64,000 nucleotides of DNA from the NCBI GenBank assembly GCA_030681645.1, contig JAUXRX010000015.1:1-64000 (forward strand). Direction: 5' to 3'. This DNA is from Archangium sp. Its GTDB lineage: Bacteria > Myxococcota > Myxococcia > Myxococcales > Myxococcaceae. The notes beneath the pieces are model-generated. The model did not search any database, was not told where the DNA came from, and worked only from the letters and a program-made list of their open reading frames with translations. Shown here in pieces: positions 1-8,111 of this stretch. The translations under genes and the position numbers were made by a program. How positions within the stretch are numbered: the stretch's first letter is position 1; every line of letters begins with the position of its first letter.

Positions 1-274
1 CTCCGGGCACGAAGGAAGCCCTCCTTCACCACACCCCTCGAGCCTTCTCGACGTTACTCGCGCGAGAGCCGCAGTTCGCTCGGTCCAGCCCTTGTCGATC
101 TCCCGGAATCGCGGCCCTCCCTCAATCTCGTCGTGCACCCCGCCGCGTCCCCTGTCTTTGTCGGTGTCAGGCGTCGCGAGTAGGATGTGCAGAATGGAAC
201 CCGAGAACTTGAACCTGAAGTCACGACTCCCTGACGCATGAATCGCCGCGCCAATGAGAACTCCTGGCGCAGCC
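1..274. other. left edge without a convincing gene
   Basis: I see no reading frame here that looks like a real protein. A minus-strand frame of 76 codons (54-284) overlaps the stop of the next gene, is rich in Arg and Ser and has no recognisable domain, so I do not call it. The stretch could hold the end of a gene truncated by the window edge or decayed DNA. Confidence 0.4.
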
Positions 275-1108
275 TCAGGGACACCCAGTCAGCTCAGCCC
301 GGGACAGCCACGCATCATCGACGAACACGCCCTCGCCGGCGTCGAACCGTGAGTTCGTGGTGAGCCGGACCTGAACGGTGCTGGTGCCGATGGTGGCGAA
401 CTCCTCCTTCACCTGGACCCAGTTCGTCCGCACGGTGATGCGGGTTCCTGAGCTGGTCGAAACGCCTCCGTCGAAGAACCGATCGCGGATGGCGAGCGTG
501 ACGTCGACGCCAGCATCGCGTTCACCGCGCACCCAGACCGACGCGCAGAACAGCATTCCCAGCTCGGGCCCATCGACGTCGTCGTTCGGAATGAGCACCA
601 ACGACTGCTGCGAGCCGGTCGACTGCAGGCGGCCTGAACGGACGCCAGCGTGACCTCCGTCCGCACGGAGCACGCGCCCGGTGGTCGCGCGCCAACCAAC
701 CACGCCGCCGTCCGAGGTGAGCTGCTCGAAGCCGGGGTTGGTGAGCAGGTTCACGCCGCGGGGAATTCCGGCGTCGGGCGTGCCGGCGTCGAGCCCAGCG
801 TCGGTTCCTACATCCACTCCTCCGTCGACGCCCGCATCGGGAGTTCCCGCATCGGGCACTTCACCTTCGCGGAAGCACTGCTCGTCGATGCACACGAAAC
901 CATCGCCGCAGGGACGATCGGCGGCACACCGAAGCCCGCTCACATCGAGCGGCCCCAGCTCACAGCCGGTGACGAAGAGAAGGAACGCGAGGGGGATACC
1001 TCTCCCTGCGAACAGCGGGGAGAGGTCGGCGCGCAGCGCCGGGTGAGGGGCGCGGTGGATTGGGCCCCTCACCCCGCTGCGCGGGGAGAGGGAGAACAGG
1101 GTCACCAT
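275..1108 (-). CDS. DAG-rich lipoprotein of unknown function
   Basis: The mature protein starts at a lipobox (LLFVTGC), has a Cys-rich stretch (CAADRPCGDGFVCIDEQC), then a linker of DAG/DGG repeats, then a roughly 160-residue C-terminal domain that looks like a beta-sandwich carbohydrate-binding-like module (NLLTNPGFE... VGWRATTG). That pattern is common in surface lipoproteins of Myxococcota. The only in-frame ATG that fits (1106-1108) overlaps the stop of the upstream gene as ATGGTGA, implying coupling. It puts about 40 residues of translated repeat DNA in front of the hydrophobic signal segment. Either the repeat landed between start codon and signal, or an unrecognised non-ATG start is used. 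Ligand and role are unknown. Confidence 0.6.
   Translation of the reverse strand: MVTLFSLSPRSGVRGPIHRAPHPALRADLSPLFAGRGIPLAFLLFVTGCELGPLDVSGLRCAADRPCGDGFVCIDEQCFREGEVPDAGTPDAGVDGGVDVGTDAGLDAGTPDAGIPRGVNLLTNPGFEQLTSDGGVVGWRATTGRVLRADGGHAGVRSGRLQSTGSQQSLVLIPNDDVDGPELGMLFCASVWVRGERDAGVDVTLAIRDRFFDGGVSTSSGTRITVRTNWVQVKEEFATIGTSTVQVRLTTNSRFDAGEGVFVDDAWLSRAELTGCP
1000..1098. repeat. two inverted copies of REP-like family 1
   Basis: Two copies face each other: 1000-1052 (CTCTCCCTGCG-AACAGCGGGGAGAGG then GGGTGAGGGGC) and 1066-1096 (GCCCCTCACCCC then GCTGCGCGGGGAGAGGGAG). Each can form a stem. They lie inside the 5' end of the reading frame of the 275-1108 gene. Confidence 0.8.
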
Positions 1109-2016
1109 GCGATCACCACGCCGGTCGCCACGGTCGCGCCCGCGCCGATGAACAGGCCCGTCGCCCACGTCTGCTGCGCCTGCCCATCGCGCTCAGCCGC
1201 GCGAGCGGTGTCCGCGAAATCACCGGGAGCGCGAGCCCGATCTCTCGCCGCGGCGCGCAGCTCCGTCCCACCCAGCGCGAGCCCCGTCGCCACCGCCGCG
1301 AGCGCGACGCCCACGCCGATCACCACGAAGCCCGCGATGCGAACGCCCTGCCCTTGCTTCTTCGCCACGGGAACCGGAGTCGGCGCCGGAATGAGCACGG
1401 ACACCGGCTGCTGCACCACCTTGAGCACGCGAGGCACCTCACGACTGGCCACGTGCGCGACCAACGAGGTCTCGCCGTGCGCCTCGACGTACCACTCGAG
1501 CTCACCATCACCGATCGGGAGCGGAAAGCGCCAGGTGTGGCTGCGCTCCTCGGTGAGCACGGTCTCACTCCACTCGCCGCCATTGCGCCGCTCGAAGAGC
1601 GTCACCACGCGCACCTGGCTCCACGGATCGATCAACGTGAACGCGGCAAACCCGGCGGGCGAAGGCTTCTCCTCCAGCCGCACATAGTCGGGAGGAAAGA
1701 GCCGCCGCTTCGCCGCCTCGAAGGCCTCGAGCACCTTGGGCGAAGACGACAACTGCATCCACGGATCGGCCTGGAGCATCACCGTGTACGTGGCCTCGGC
1801 CGCGTCGCGTCGCCCTTCCGCGACCTGGCAGTACGCGAGCAGCTCGAGCACCTCACGAAGCTCCGCGGGCTCGAGGCTGCGCACCTGGCGTGCGACCTCC
1901 AGCCGCGCGATCGCGTCACCGAAGCGCAGCTGCTCCACGAGCGCCCGCGCTTCGTCCAACCACGGGCTGGAAGGCTGGGCGGCCAGTACGAGCGCCGCAG
2001 CCAGGGACAGGAGCAT
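1102..2016 (-). CDS. TPR-like exported membrane protein
   Basis: 304 residues. A short signal peptide (MLLSLAAALVLAAQ) is followed by a helical TPR-like region (about residues 20-110, EARALVEQLRFGDAIARLE... LAYCQVAEGRRDAAEATY), a central beta-rich region, and two hydrophobic helices near the C-terminus (about 220-245 and 285-304). Many Myxococcota envelope proteins have this TPR-plus-paired-helix layout. The downstream lipoprotein start overlaps its stop, so the two are probably cotranslated. No catalytic motif is visible; the function is unknown. Confidence 0.75.
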   Translation of the reverse strand: MLLSLAAALVLAAQPSSPWLDEARALVEQLRFGDAIARLEVARQVRSLEPAELREVLELLAYCQVAEGRRDAAEATYTVMLQADPWMQLSSSPKVLEAFEAAKRRLFPPDYVRLEEKPSPAGFAAFTLIDPWSQVRVVTLFERRNGGEWSETVLTEERSHTWRFPLPIGDGELEWYVEAHGETSLVAHVASREVPRVLKVVQQPVSVLIPAPTPVPVAKKQGQGVRIAGFVVIGVGVALAAVATGLALGGTELRAAARDRARAPGDFADTARAAERDGQAQQTWATGLFIGAGATVATGVVIAW

Positions 2017-2094
2017 CCGCCCCTCTTAGCGCAGCCGGAACGTCGGGATGGCTCAGTCGTATGCGGCGCGCAGCGTCACGGGTGGTCTGGCGCC

Positions 2095-2391
2095 TTATGC
2101 ATTCGCACCGGGGAGGGGCGGCTCCTTGCCACCGCTGCGCTTGATCGCTGCTCGCACCATCGGGTCGGACGTCAGATCAACTACGACAGGAAGTGGCGAC
2201 CCCGGCCCCTGCCCGCTCGCCGGGCCGAACTGCACCTGAATTCCGCCGCCGACCTTCAAGATACCGAGGGCCAGCAAGCCCACTGTCTCCGAGGTGCTGG
2301 TGGAGTTCTCGTAGGCTCGCGCGATCCACGTGCGAATGCGCGCCCCTCCGGAGCCCATCGTCGCCAGCCGGATGTCGACACTCTCCGTCAC
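2095..2391 (-). CDS. possible small protein or gene remnant
   Basis: This 98-codon GTG-start frame has ordinary composition and hydrophobic spacing (ETVGLLALGILKVGGG) unlike the basic shadow frames around it, but no domain I recognise. Another minus frame directly upstream reads NVHVLSLFFGDGE and could join it after a frameshift, which would make this the tail of a decayed gene. The remaining bases of 2017-2567 hold nothing else I can support. Confidence 0.25.
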   Translation of the reverse strand: MTESVDIRLATMGSGGARIRTWIARAYENSTSTSETVGLLALGILKVGGGIQVQFGPASGQGPGSPLPVVVDLTSDPMVRAAIKRSGGKEPPLPGANA

Positions 2392-2567
2392 CGAAGAACA
2401 GAGAGAGCACGTGCACGTTCGAGGGCTGTCCGCTGTCCTCCCCCAGAGGACACTGTCGCGAGCGCGCTCACTCCACCTCGCTGCCCAATCAGCCCTTGAT
2501 CGACCTCAAGCCCTTGAATTGACGAACCTCAAGACATGGCCCCGGCCTTGCGAAGGGTTCCAGGGCG

Positions 2568-3761
2568 ATGCGAGCCCAACCCATCTCTCTCTGTCTCCTC
2601 CTGACGGCCTGCCAGGGCGCGATCCAGGTGACGCCGCCGCCTGAAGAAGTCCCCGCGATGAAGGTGATCGCCACGGCCGCGATCGAACGCACCCGCCCCA
2701 CCCGCACCACCCCGGGCGCCTGGAGCAACCCCTCAGCCCTCTGGCTCCAGTCGGGCGAAGTCACGGTGCTCGACGGCGCGCTGGTCCGGCAGAAGAGCGG
2801 CACCGACTTCTCCACGCTGACCGTAGGCACGGACACCGAGTCAACGCTGCCGGGCGTGGTCAAGGCGCTCTCGCGTCGCGGCGAGGGCGTGCTGTTGGCG
2901 GCGACGGGAGGCTTCTTCCACGACGCGCCGGGCCGCCTGCTCCGCGCGCCGGTGTCCGACGACTTCTCGATGGAGACCATCCGCTTCATCGACGCGGTGA
3001 ACGGCGCGGTCTGGGTGACGACCTCGACCGACGCGGTGCGAGTGCTCAATGGTCATCGCGAGACGGTGCGCCTCAACGACGAAGCAGAGCCCGGCGCGGT
3101 GCAGGCGGTGGTGGGCCGCACTGCCGCGTCGGCGCTGGTGGTGAAGGGGGCGTCACTCTACGAGGTCGACCTCGGCGCGAAGACGGTGAAGACGCTCGCG
3201 CGAGGCCTCGCGACGGTGACGGCGATCGCTCACCGTGGAGAGACGGTGCTGCTGGGCACCTCCGACGGACTGATTGAAGTCGGCACCACGGTGACGAGAC
3301 ACACGCTGGGCCCGATCGTCGACCTCGAGGTGGTGGGAGACACCACGCTGGTGACCACGACCTCGCAGGTGCTGCAGGTGAGCAGCGTGGCGGTGGTGCT
3401 GGCCGACGTGACGCAGCCCTGGCCTGACGCGCTGACGAAGGACGGCACCGGCGACGTGTGGTTCCTCGACGGCGCGTCACTCGCGCGGCTCTCCACCTCC
3501 ATCACCCTGCCCCCGCCTTCCTTCGCAGCGGACGTGAGGCCGTTCATGACGGCGCACTGCCGCAGCTGCCACGCCACGGGCGCGAACTACGCGCCGCAGC
3601 TCGACCTCGAGAACTACGGCACGGCGAAGACCTGGGCCGCGCGCACGGTCTCCCGCCTCACCGACACGCTGGCGCCGATGCCGCCTGCGAACACCGAAGT
3701 GCTGACACCCGCCCAGTACGACGTGGTCGTGCGCTGGGTCGAAGGAGGGCTGCTGCCATGA
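2568..3761 (+). CDS. lipoprotein with propeller-like region and haem c motif
   Basis: 397 residues. The N-terminus has a lipobox (LCLLLTAC). The body has repeated short strands (e.g. GVLLAATGGFF, AVWVTTSTDAV, TVLLGTSDGLIEV) suggestive of a beta-propeller. The C-terminus has a single haem c site, CRSCH at 331-335, followed by LAPMPPAN, whose Met is a candidate distal ligand, as in planctomycete-type cytochrome domains. Its stop overlaps the next start (ATGA), so it is the first gene of a four-gene operon ending in a DUF1501 Tat protein. A periplasmic or surface electron carrier is an inference; substrate unknown. Confidence 0.75.
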   Translation: MRAQPISLCLLLTACQGAIQVTPPPEEVPAMKVIATAAIERTRPTRTTPGAWSNPSALWLQSGEVTVLDGALVRQKSGTDFSTLTVGTDTESTLPGVVKALSRRGEGVLLAATGGFFHDAPGRLLRAPVSDDFSMETIRFIDAVNGAVWVTTSTDAVRVLNGHRETVRLNDEAEPGAVQAVVGRTAASALVVKGASLYEVDLGAKTVKTLARGLATVTAIAHRGETVLLGTSDGLIEVGTTVTRHTLGPIVDLEVVGDTTLVTTTSQVLQVSSVAVVLADVTQPWPDALTKDGTGDVWFLDGASLARLSTSITLPPPSFAADVRPFMTAHCRSCHATGANYAPQLDLENYGTAKTWAARTVSRLTDTLAPMPPANTEVLTPAQYDVVVRWVEGGLLP

Positions 3762-5365
3762 GGAAGAGTCTCCTGTTCGTCCTGCTGACGTTGCCGGGCT
3801 TCGCGCTCGCGCAGGTGAGCCCCACGTGTGACCAGGCGCGCGATCTCGACAAGTACCAGCTGCTGCGGCGCCTGAGCCTGGACTTGCGCGGCAAGGTGCC
3901 GACGTACGAGGAATACGCCGCGCTCGACACGCAGGCGACGGTCACGCCGGCGACGGTGCAGAGCTGGCTGTCGAGCGACGACTTCCGCATCGCGATGCGC
4001 CGCTACCACGAGGAGCTGTTCTGGCCGAACGTGAGCAACGTCGCGCTCAACGGCACGAACGCGCAGCTGACGCTGTTGGCCACGCCGGCGGCGTACGCGA
4101 TCTCGTCGACGGGCAAGCGCCGCCAGTTCCGCGGGGCGAACGACGTGAACACGGCGCTCGGGCTGCAGTGTGGCGACTTCGAGCAGACGCAGTTCACGGC
4201 GGGCTTCGTGCCTGCGACTGCCGGCATCCGCACCAGCGTGGTGAACGGCGTGACGGTGAAGCAGGAGGGCTGGCGCATGGTGACTCCGTACTGGTCGACC
4301 ACGCCGGTGAAGGTGTGCGCGTTCGACGCGATGGAGACGGCGAGCGTGACGGTGGCGGGCAAGGTGATCGAGTGCAACACGGTGGAAGGCGACGCGCGGG
4401 TGGAGTGCGGGTGCGGCCCGAACCTGCGTTTTTGCTATGGCCCGACCGCGGCCGTGCGCACCGTCATCGAGAACGCGATGAGGGAGCAGCTGAACCTGAT
4501 GGTGGATCGGGTGAGCACGGGCGGTCAGCCGTACACGGAGTTGGTGACCTCGCGCACCGCGCCGGTGAACGGGCCGCTGGTGTTCTGGAAGCGGTACCTG
4601 GCGCCGCACCTCACCTACTCGCGCATCGTGGCGTTGCCTGATCCCGCCGAGCCGCTGGCGAACGCCGACTTCGCCGACGCCACCTGGCGCCAGGCGGATC
4701 GCGGGAGCGCGCTGCACGCGGGCGTGCTCACCACGCCAGCGTACCTGCTGCGGTTTCAGACCAACCGCGGCCGGGCGAACCGGTTCCGCATCGACTTCGA
4801 GTGCGAGAGCTTCGTGCCGCCCAGTCAATTGGAGACGCCGGCGCAGGGCTGCAGCGACAGCAGCGGAGATCTGACGCAGCGCTGCACCTGCCGCTACTGC
4901 CACCGCCAGCTGGAGCCGATGGCCGCGGGCTGGGGGCAGTTCTCGGAGGCGGGCACCACGCTGATGGGGGACCTGACGTTGTTCCCGCGCACGAAGGCGA
5001 ACTGCGTGAACTCGGGCAGCACGTTCTGCAACCGCTTCTACGTGACGGACGACTCGGCGGATAACCCGGGCGCGCTGTTGCCGTACCAGTACGCGAACGC
5101 AGCGCACCCGGACATCACGGCGGCGCTGACGGCGGGGCCGAAGGGCCGGGTGAACACCATCGTCGCGGATGGCACGTTCGCCCGCTGCGCGGTGAAGCGC
5201 ACCTGGGCGTACTTCATGAAGCGGGACATGCGGTTGGTCGGCGTGGACGTCGACGAGGCCGCGACGCTGCAAGCGCTCACCACTGGATTCCAGAGCAACG
5301 GCTACCGGCTGCCATGGCTCGTGGAACAGATCGTCTCGCAGCCCGGGTACCGGAGGGTCCGATGA
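3758..5365 (+). CDS. DUF1549-like exported protein with CXXCH motif
   Basis: 535 residues from the ATG that overlaps the upstream stop. Signal peptide MRKSLLFVLLTLPGFALAQ. Residues about 25-60 (LLRRLSLDLRGKVPTYEEY) match the conserved start of DUF1549/PSCyt2 domains. CRYCH at 378-382 followed by HRQLEPMAAGWGQF resembles the Cys/His motif of DUF1588-type domains; the protein may bind haem c or a metal. Such proteins are usually encoded with DUF1501 proteins, as here. Many other Cys residues (CGDF, CGCG, CYG) suggest disulfides. The reaction is unknown. Confidence 0.75.
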   Translation: MRKSLLFVLLTLPGFALAQVSPTCDQARDLDKYQLLRRLSLDLRGKVPTYEEYAALDTQATVTPATVQSWLSSDDFRIAMRRYHEELFWPNVSNVALNGTNAQLTLLATPAAYAISSTGKRRQFRGANDVNTALGLQCGDFEQTQFTAGFVPATAGIRTSVVNGVTVKQEGWRMVTPYWSTTPVKVCAFDAMETASVTVAGKVIECNTVEGDARVECGCGPNLRFCYGPTAAVRTVIENAMREQLNLMVDRVSTGGQPYTELVTSRTAPVNGPLVFWKRYLAPHLTYSRIVALPDPAEPLANADFADATWRQADRGSALHAGVLTTPAYLLRFQTNRGRANRFRIDFECESFVPPSQLETPAQGCSDSSGDLTQRCTCRYCHRQLEPMAAGWGQFSEAGTTLMGDLTLFPRTKANCVNSGSTFCNRFYVTDDSADNPGALLPYQYANAAHPDITAALTAGPKGRVNTIVADGTFARCAVKRTWAYFMKRDMRLVGVDVDEAATLQALTTGFQSNGYRLPWLVEQIVSQPGYRRVR

Positions 5366-6180
5366 TGAGCATCAAGCGGAATCAAGAAGCCAACCCCGTT
5401 CACCCCGAGCGCAGTCGAGGGGCCACACTCACCATCACACTCTGCCTCGCGTTCGCCGCGTGCACGGAGTCACCGCAGCCTGCCGGTCCTGTCGGGCCAT
5501 CGCTGGACGTGCACGATGACGGGCCGGTGCTGCCGCTCGATCACCCGCCGATCGATGGAATCGGAGGCGGAAGTGGAGGAGGCCAGGTCTCCACGGGAGG
5601 CGGAAGCGGAGGCGGCGCAGGAGGTGGTGGAGGCGCAGTCGTCACGGGACCCCGCTCAGCGGAAGCGCAGCGACTGACGGTGCGGCAGCTGGCGCAGTCA
5701 CTCCCGGTGGTGCTCGGCGGCAACACGTGGATGGTGGGCTCGGCGCAGGGGTTCAACGCCCGCAGCGCGACGCTGGGAGAGCCCGACTACCTCGGCACGG
5801 TGGACGAGAACCTCGAGGCGTCATCGCTGTACCAGAAGTTCATGGCCGACGCGGCGCGCGACGGTTGCACCCGGGCGGCGAACGCAGACGCCGCACTCGC
5901 AGCGAACGCGAGAGTCTTGATGCGCTTCGTGGCGCTGACGGACACGGTGACGAGCAACGCGACGGCGGTGAACGAGAACCTGCGGTACCTGAAGCTGCGC
6001 TTCCACGGGGTGAAGGTGAGCCCGGCGGACACCGCGAGCCTGGGCGGCCTGCGCACAGTCTTCGCAGACGCGGTGCGGGGAGCGGCGGGCACGGGAACTC
6101 CCACGCAGGCGCACGTGAAGGAAGGGTGGCGCGCGGTCTGCGTCGCCCTGCTCACGGCGCCCGAGTACCACCTGTATTGA
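5362..6180 (+). CDS. Gly-rich lipoprotein of the DUF1501 operon
   Basis: 272 residues. The ATG at 5362 overlaps the upstream stop. A lipobox (LAFAAC) is followed by a Gly/Ser linker (about residues 60-95) and a helical domain that ends AVCVALLTAPEYHLY, a motif like the tail of DUF1592/DUF1585-type proteins. Before the signal segment, residues about 11-21 (NPVHPERSRGA) are a translated copy of the family-2 repeat, so the n-region of the signal peptide is repeat-derived. Probably works with its operon partners in the envelope; role unknown. Confidence 0.7.
   Translation: MMSIKRNQEANPVHPERSRGATLTITLCLAFAACTESPQPAGPVGPSLDVHDDGPVLPLDHPPIDGIGGGSGGGQVSTGGGSGGGAGGGGGAVVTGPRSAEAQRLTVRQLAQSLPVVLGGNTWMVGSAQGFNARSATLGEPDYLGTVDENLEASSLYQKFMADAARDGCTRAANADAALAANARVLMRFVALTDTVTSNATAVNENLRYLKLRFHGVKVSPADTASLGGLRTVFADAVRGAAGTGTPTQAHVKEGWRAVCVALLTAPEYHLY
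5396..5422. repeat. family-2 repeat inside a signal peptide
   Basis: CGTTCACCCCGAGCGCAGTC followed by GAGGGG, read in frame as VHPERSRG ahead of the lipoprotein signal of the 5362-6180 gene. Other copies are at 24537, 29388, 39236, 50735 and 57447. Confidence 0.8.
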
Positions 6181-6295
6181 ACCCCGAGGCCGGATGCGGT
6201 GATGCCGTCGAGATGCCGAGCGCACATGCTTTTCGTGGGCTCGGCAGCTCGACGGTGATCACCGCAAACGGCCGAGAGAGAAACGGACACGCACC

Positions 6296-7708
6296 ATGAG
6301 CTTCACGACACGACGCGGCTTCCTCGAGGTGATGGGCCTGGCGACGGGCGGCTTCCTGCTGCGGAGCACTCCGCTGGGCGGCACGGCGTTCGCGCAGGCG
6401 GCTGACCCGAAGTTCCTGCTGCTGGTGTACTTCGAGGGTGGGTGGGACCAGTTACTCTCGCTCGATCCGCGCAACGCGGCGTTGCCGCAGTACCAGCGCG
6501 TGGGAGGGCGGGCACCGACGTCTGGCATTGAGCCGGCGTACGCACAGACGGCAGCGGAGACGCCCTTCGTCGACGCGGTGATGACGGCGACGGGCGGCAC
6601 GGGCGTGCAGGCGCGGGGCAACCTGACCTTCGGGCCTGCGGTGCCGGACCCGATGCTGGCGCACTCGAACGACCTCTGCGTGATCCGCGGGATGAACATG
6701 GACACGCTGACCCACGAGGTGGGGCGGCGGTACCTGCTCACGGGCAAGTTCCCGCGCGGGCTCGCGGCGTCGGGGAGCTCGCTCAACACGGTGGTGAGCG
6801 CGCAGACGGGGGCGCGGGGCGACATTCCGAACATGTCGATCGGCACGGAGTCGTACAACGAGGGCCTCTCCCCCGCGGCGTCGGCTGTTCGCGTGGCGAG
6901 CTATCGCGATCTGCTCACGGTGATGCAGCCGCAGGCGGGCGCGGTGTTGCCGGCGGCGAGCGAGTCGGCGGTGCGCCAGTTCGAGGACACCGACGACACG
7001 TGCGAGCAGCACGGGTACGACGTGAGCGGGCTGGTGACGGCGTTCAAGTCGAGCCGGCAGCTGTCGAGGCAGTTGGCGCAGCCGGCGAAGGCGCAGCTGT
7101 TCGACTTCAAGCTGCCCACGCCGGCGGCGCTGACGGAGCTGTACACGGCGTTCAACCTGAACACGACGGCGGACCTGACGGGCATGAGGGCGCGCGCGGC
7201 CGTCGCCGGCCAGGCGATGGTGAACGGCGTGTCGAACGTGATCTCGGTCTCGCTGGCGAACGGGCTCGATGATCACTTCGACCTGTTCGGCCAGCAGGCG
7301 GTGAGCCAGCAGACCGGGTGGGACTCGCTGGGGCGGCTGGTGGCGTACCTGAAGAGCAAGCAGGTTCCGGGGCTGAGCAAGAGCTTCTGGGAGTGCACGT
7401 CGATGATGGTGTTCAGCGAGTTCAGCCGCACGCCGATGATCAACACGCGCGAGGGGCGCGATCATCACCTGACCTCGAGCTGCCTGGTGGCGGGGCCGGG
7501 CATCAAGGGCAACACGGTGTTCGGCGCGTCATCGAACACGGGCATGCAGACGCAGAAGTGGAACTTCGCGACGGGGGCGCTCGACGCTGCAGGCGGAGCA
7601 CTCATCAGGCCAGCCGACGTTCACGCGACCCTGCTCGACTCGATGGGCCTGTCGTTCTCACACCTGTCGAACCAGAGCCCCCGCGTGATCAGCGCCATCA
7701 AGCGCTAA
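6296..7708 (+). CDS. DUF1501 family Tat-exported protein
   Basis: 470 residues. The start has a twin-arginine signal (TTRRGFLEVMGLATGGFLL, R6-R7) followed by a cleavage region FAQA. The body fits DUF1501: LLLVYFEGGWD near the N-terminus, VIRGMNMDTLTHEVG, MMVFSEFSRTPMIN and DHHLTSSCLVAGPGIKG toward the C-terminus, in the alkaline-phosphatase-like superfamily style. It is 115 bp downstream of the lipoprotein gene and is probably in the same transcription unit. DUF1501 proteins are exported folded and co-occur with DUF1549-type proteins; activity is uncharacterised as far as I know. Confidence 0.88.
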   Translation: MSFTTRRGFLEVMGLATGGFLLRSTPLGGTAFAQAADPKFLLLVYFEGGWDQLLSLDPRNAALPQYQRVGGRAPTSGIEPAYAQTAAETPFVDAVMTATGGTGVQARGNLTFGPAVPDPMLAHSNDLCVIRGMNMDTLTHEVGRRYLLTGKFPRGLAASGSSLNTVVSAQTGARGDIPNMSIGTESYNEGLSPAASAVRVASYRDLLTVMQPQAGAVLPAASESAVRQFEDTDDTCEQHGYDVSGLVTAFKSSRQLSRQLAQPAKAQLFDFKLPTPAALTELYTAFNLNTTADLTGMRARAAVAGQAMVNGVSNVISVSLANGLDDHFDLFGQQAVSQQTGWDSLGRLVAYLKSKQVPGLSKSFWECTSMMVFSEFSRTPMINTREGRDHHLTSSCLVAGPGIKGNTVFGASSNTGMQTQKWNFATGALDAAGGALIRPADVHATLLDSMGLSFSHLSNQSPRVISAIKR

Positions 7709-7753
7709 CTCTCCCTCTCCCTGCGCAGCGGGGAGAGGGCCGGGGTGAGGGGC
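7709..7753. repeat. REP-like family 1 copy, possible terminator
   Basis: The stem CCCTCTCCC / GGGGAGAGGG (7713-7739) plus the GCCGGGGTGAGGGGC tail directly follows the DUF1501 stop codon. No U-tract follows, so a terminator role is only possible. Confidence 0.75.
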
Positions 7754-7848
7754 CTCTTCAGATGCATCTCTCGCCCTAATCCTCGGCGGAGAGGTAGTGC
7801 GCGGATCCCGTCTAGCTTCGATTCCTGGGCCGGAGGAGTCGAGACGCG

Positions 7849-7990
7849 GTGGACGGGGCACCGTGGGTCGCAGTGGTCGGACCTGAGCTCGAGGAGAACC
7901 TCTCGCTGCGCTCGCTCGCCGCGTCGTTGCAGCGCGCGGGGTTCGCGACCGAGATCCTCCCGTTCAAGGAGCTCGCAGCGCGACCGATCT
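7849..7990 (+). pseudogene. truncated copy of the 5' end of the radical SAM gene
   Basis: From the GTG at 7849 the sequence matches 10283 onward with three mismatches over about 124 bases. It then has an 18-20 base deletion, ends after GCGCGAC and runs into unrelated sequence. The match includes the GGAGGAG ribosome-binding site. Upstream (7763-7830) similarity to 10199-10262 is patchy. The frame stays open to 8154 but the fused tail resembles nothing. The fragment encodes only the first 40 or so residues of the N-terminal domain. Confidence 0.85.
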
Positions 7991-8111
7991 CTAAGCCTAC
8001 GCGGAGGCTCAGTTCGGACCTCAACGACGAAGGGGTATCTCCGTTGAGTCGGCGAATCGCGGCCAGCCCCGCGTCATCGCCGGTATCAAGCGATGAGCGG
8101 GGCCAACTCCA

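Noticed and set aside
54..284. 76-codon minus-strand frame at the left edge
   Set aside because: Arg/Ser-rich, no domain, overlaps the stop of the next gene; looks like a shadow of decayed or unrelated DNA.
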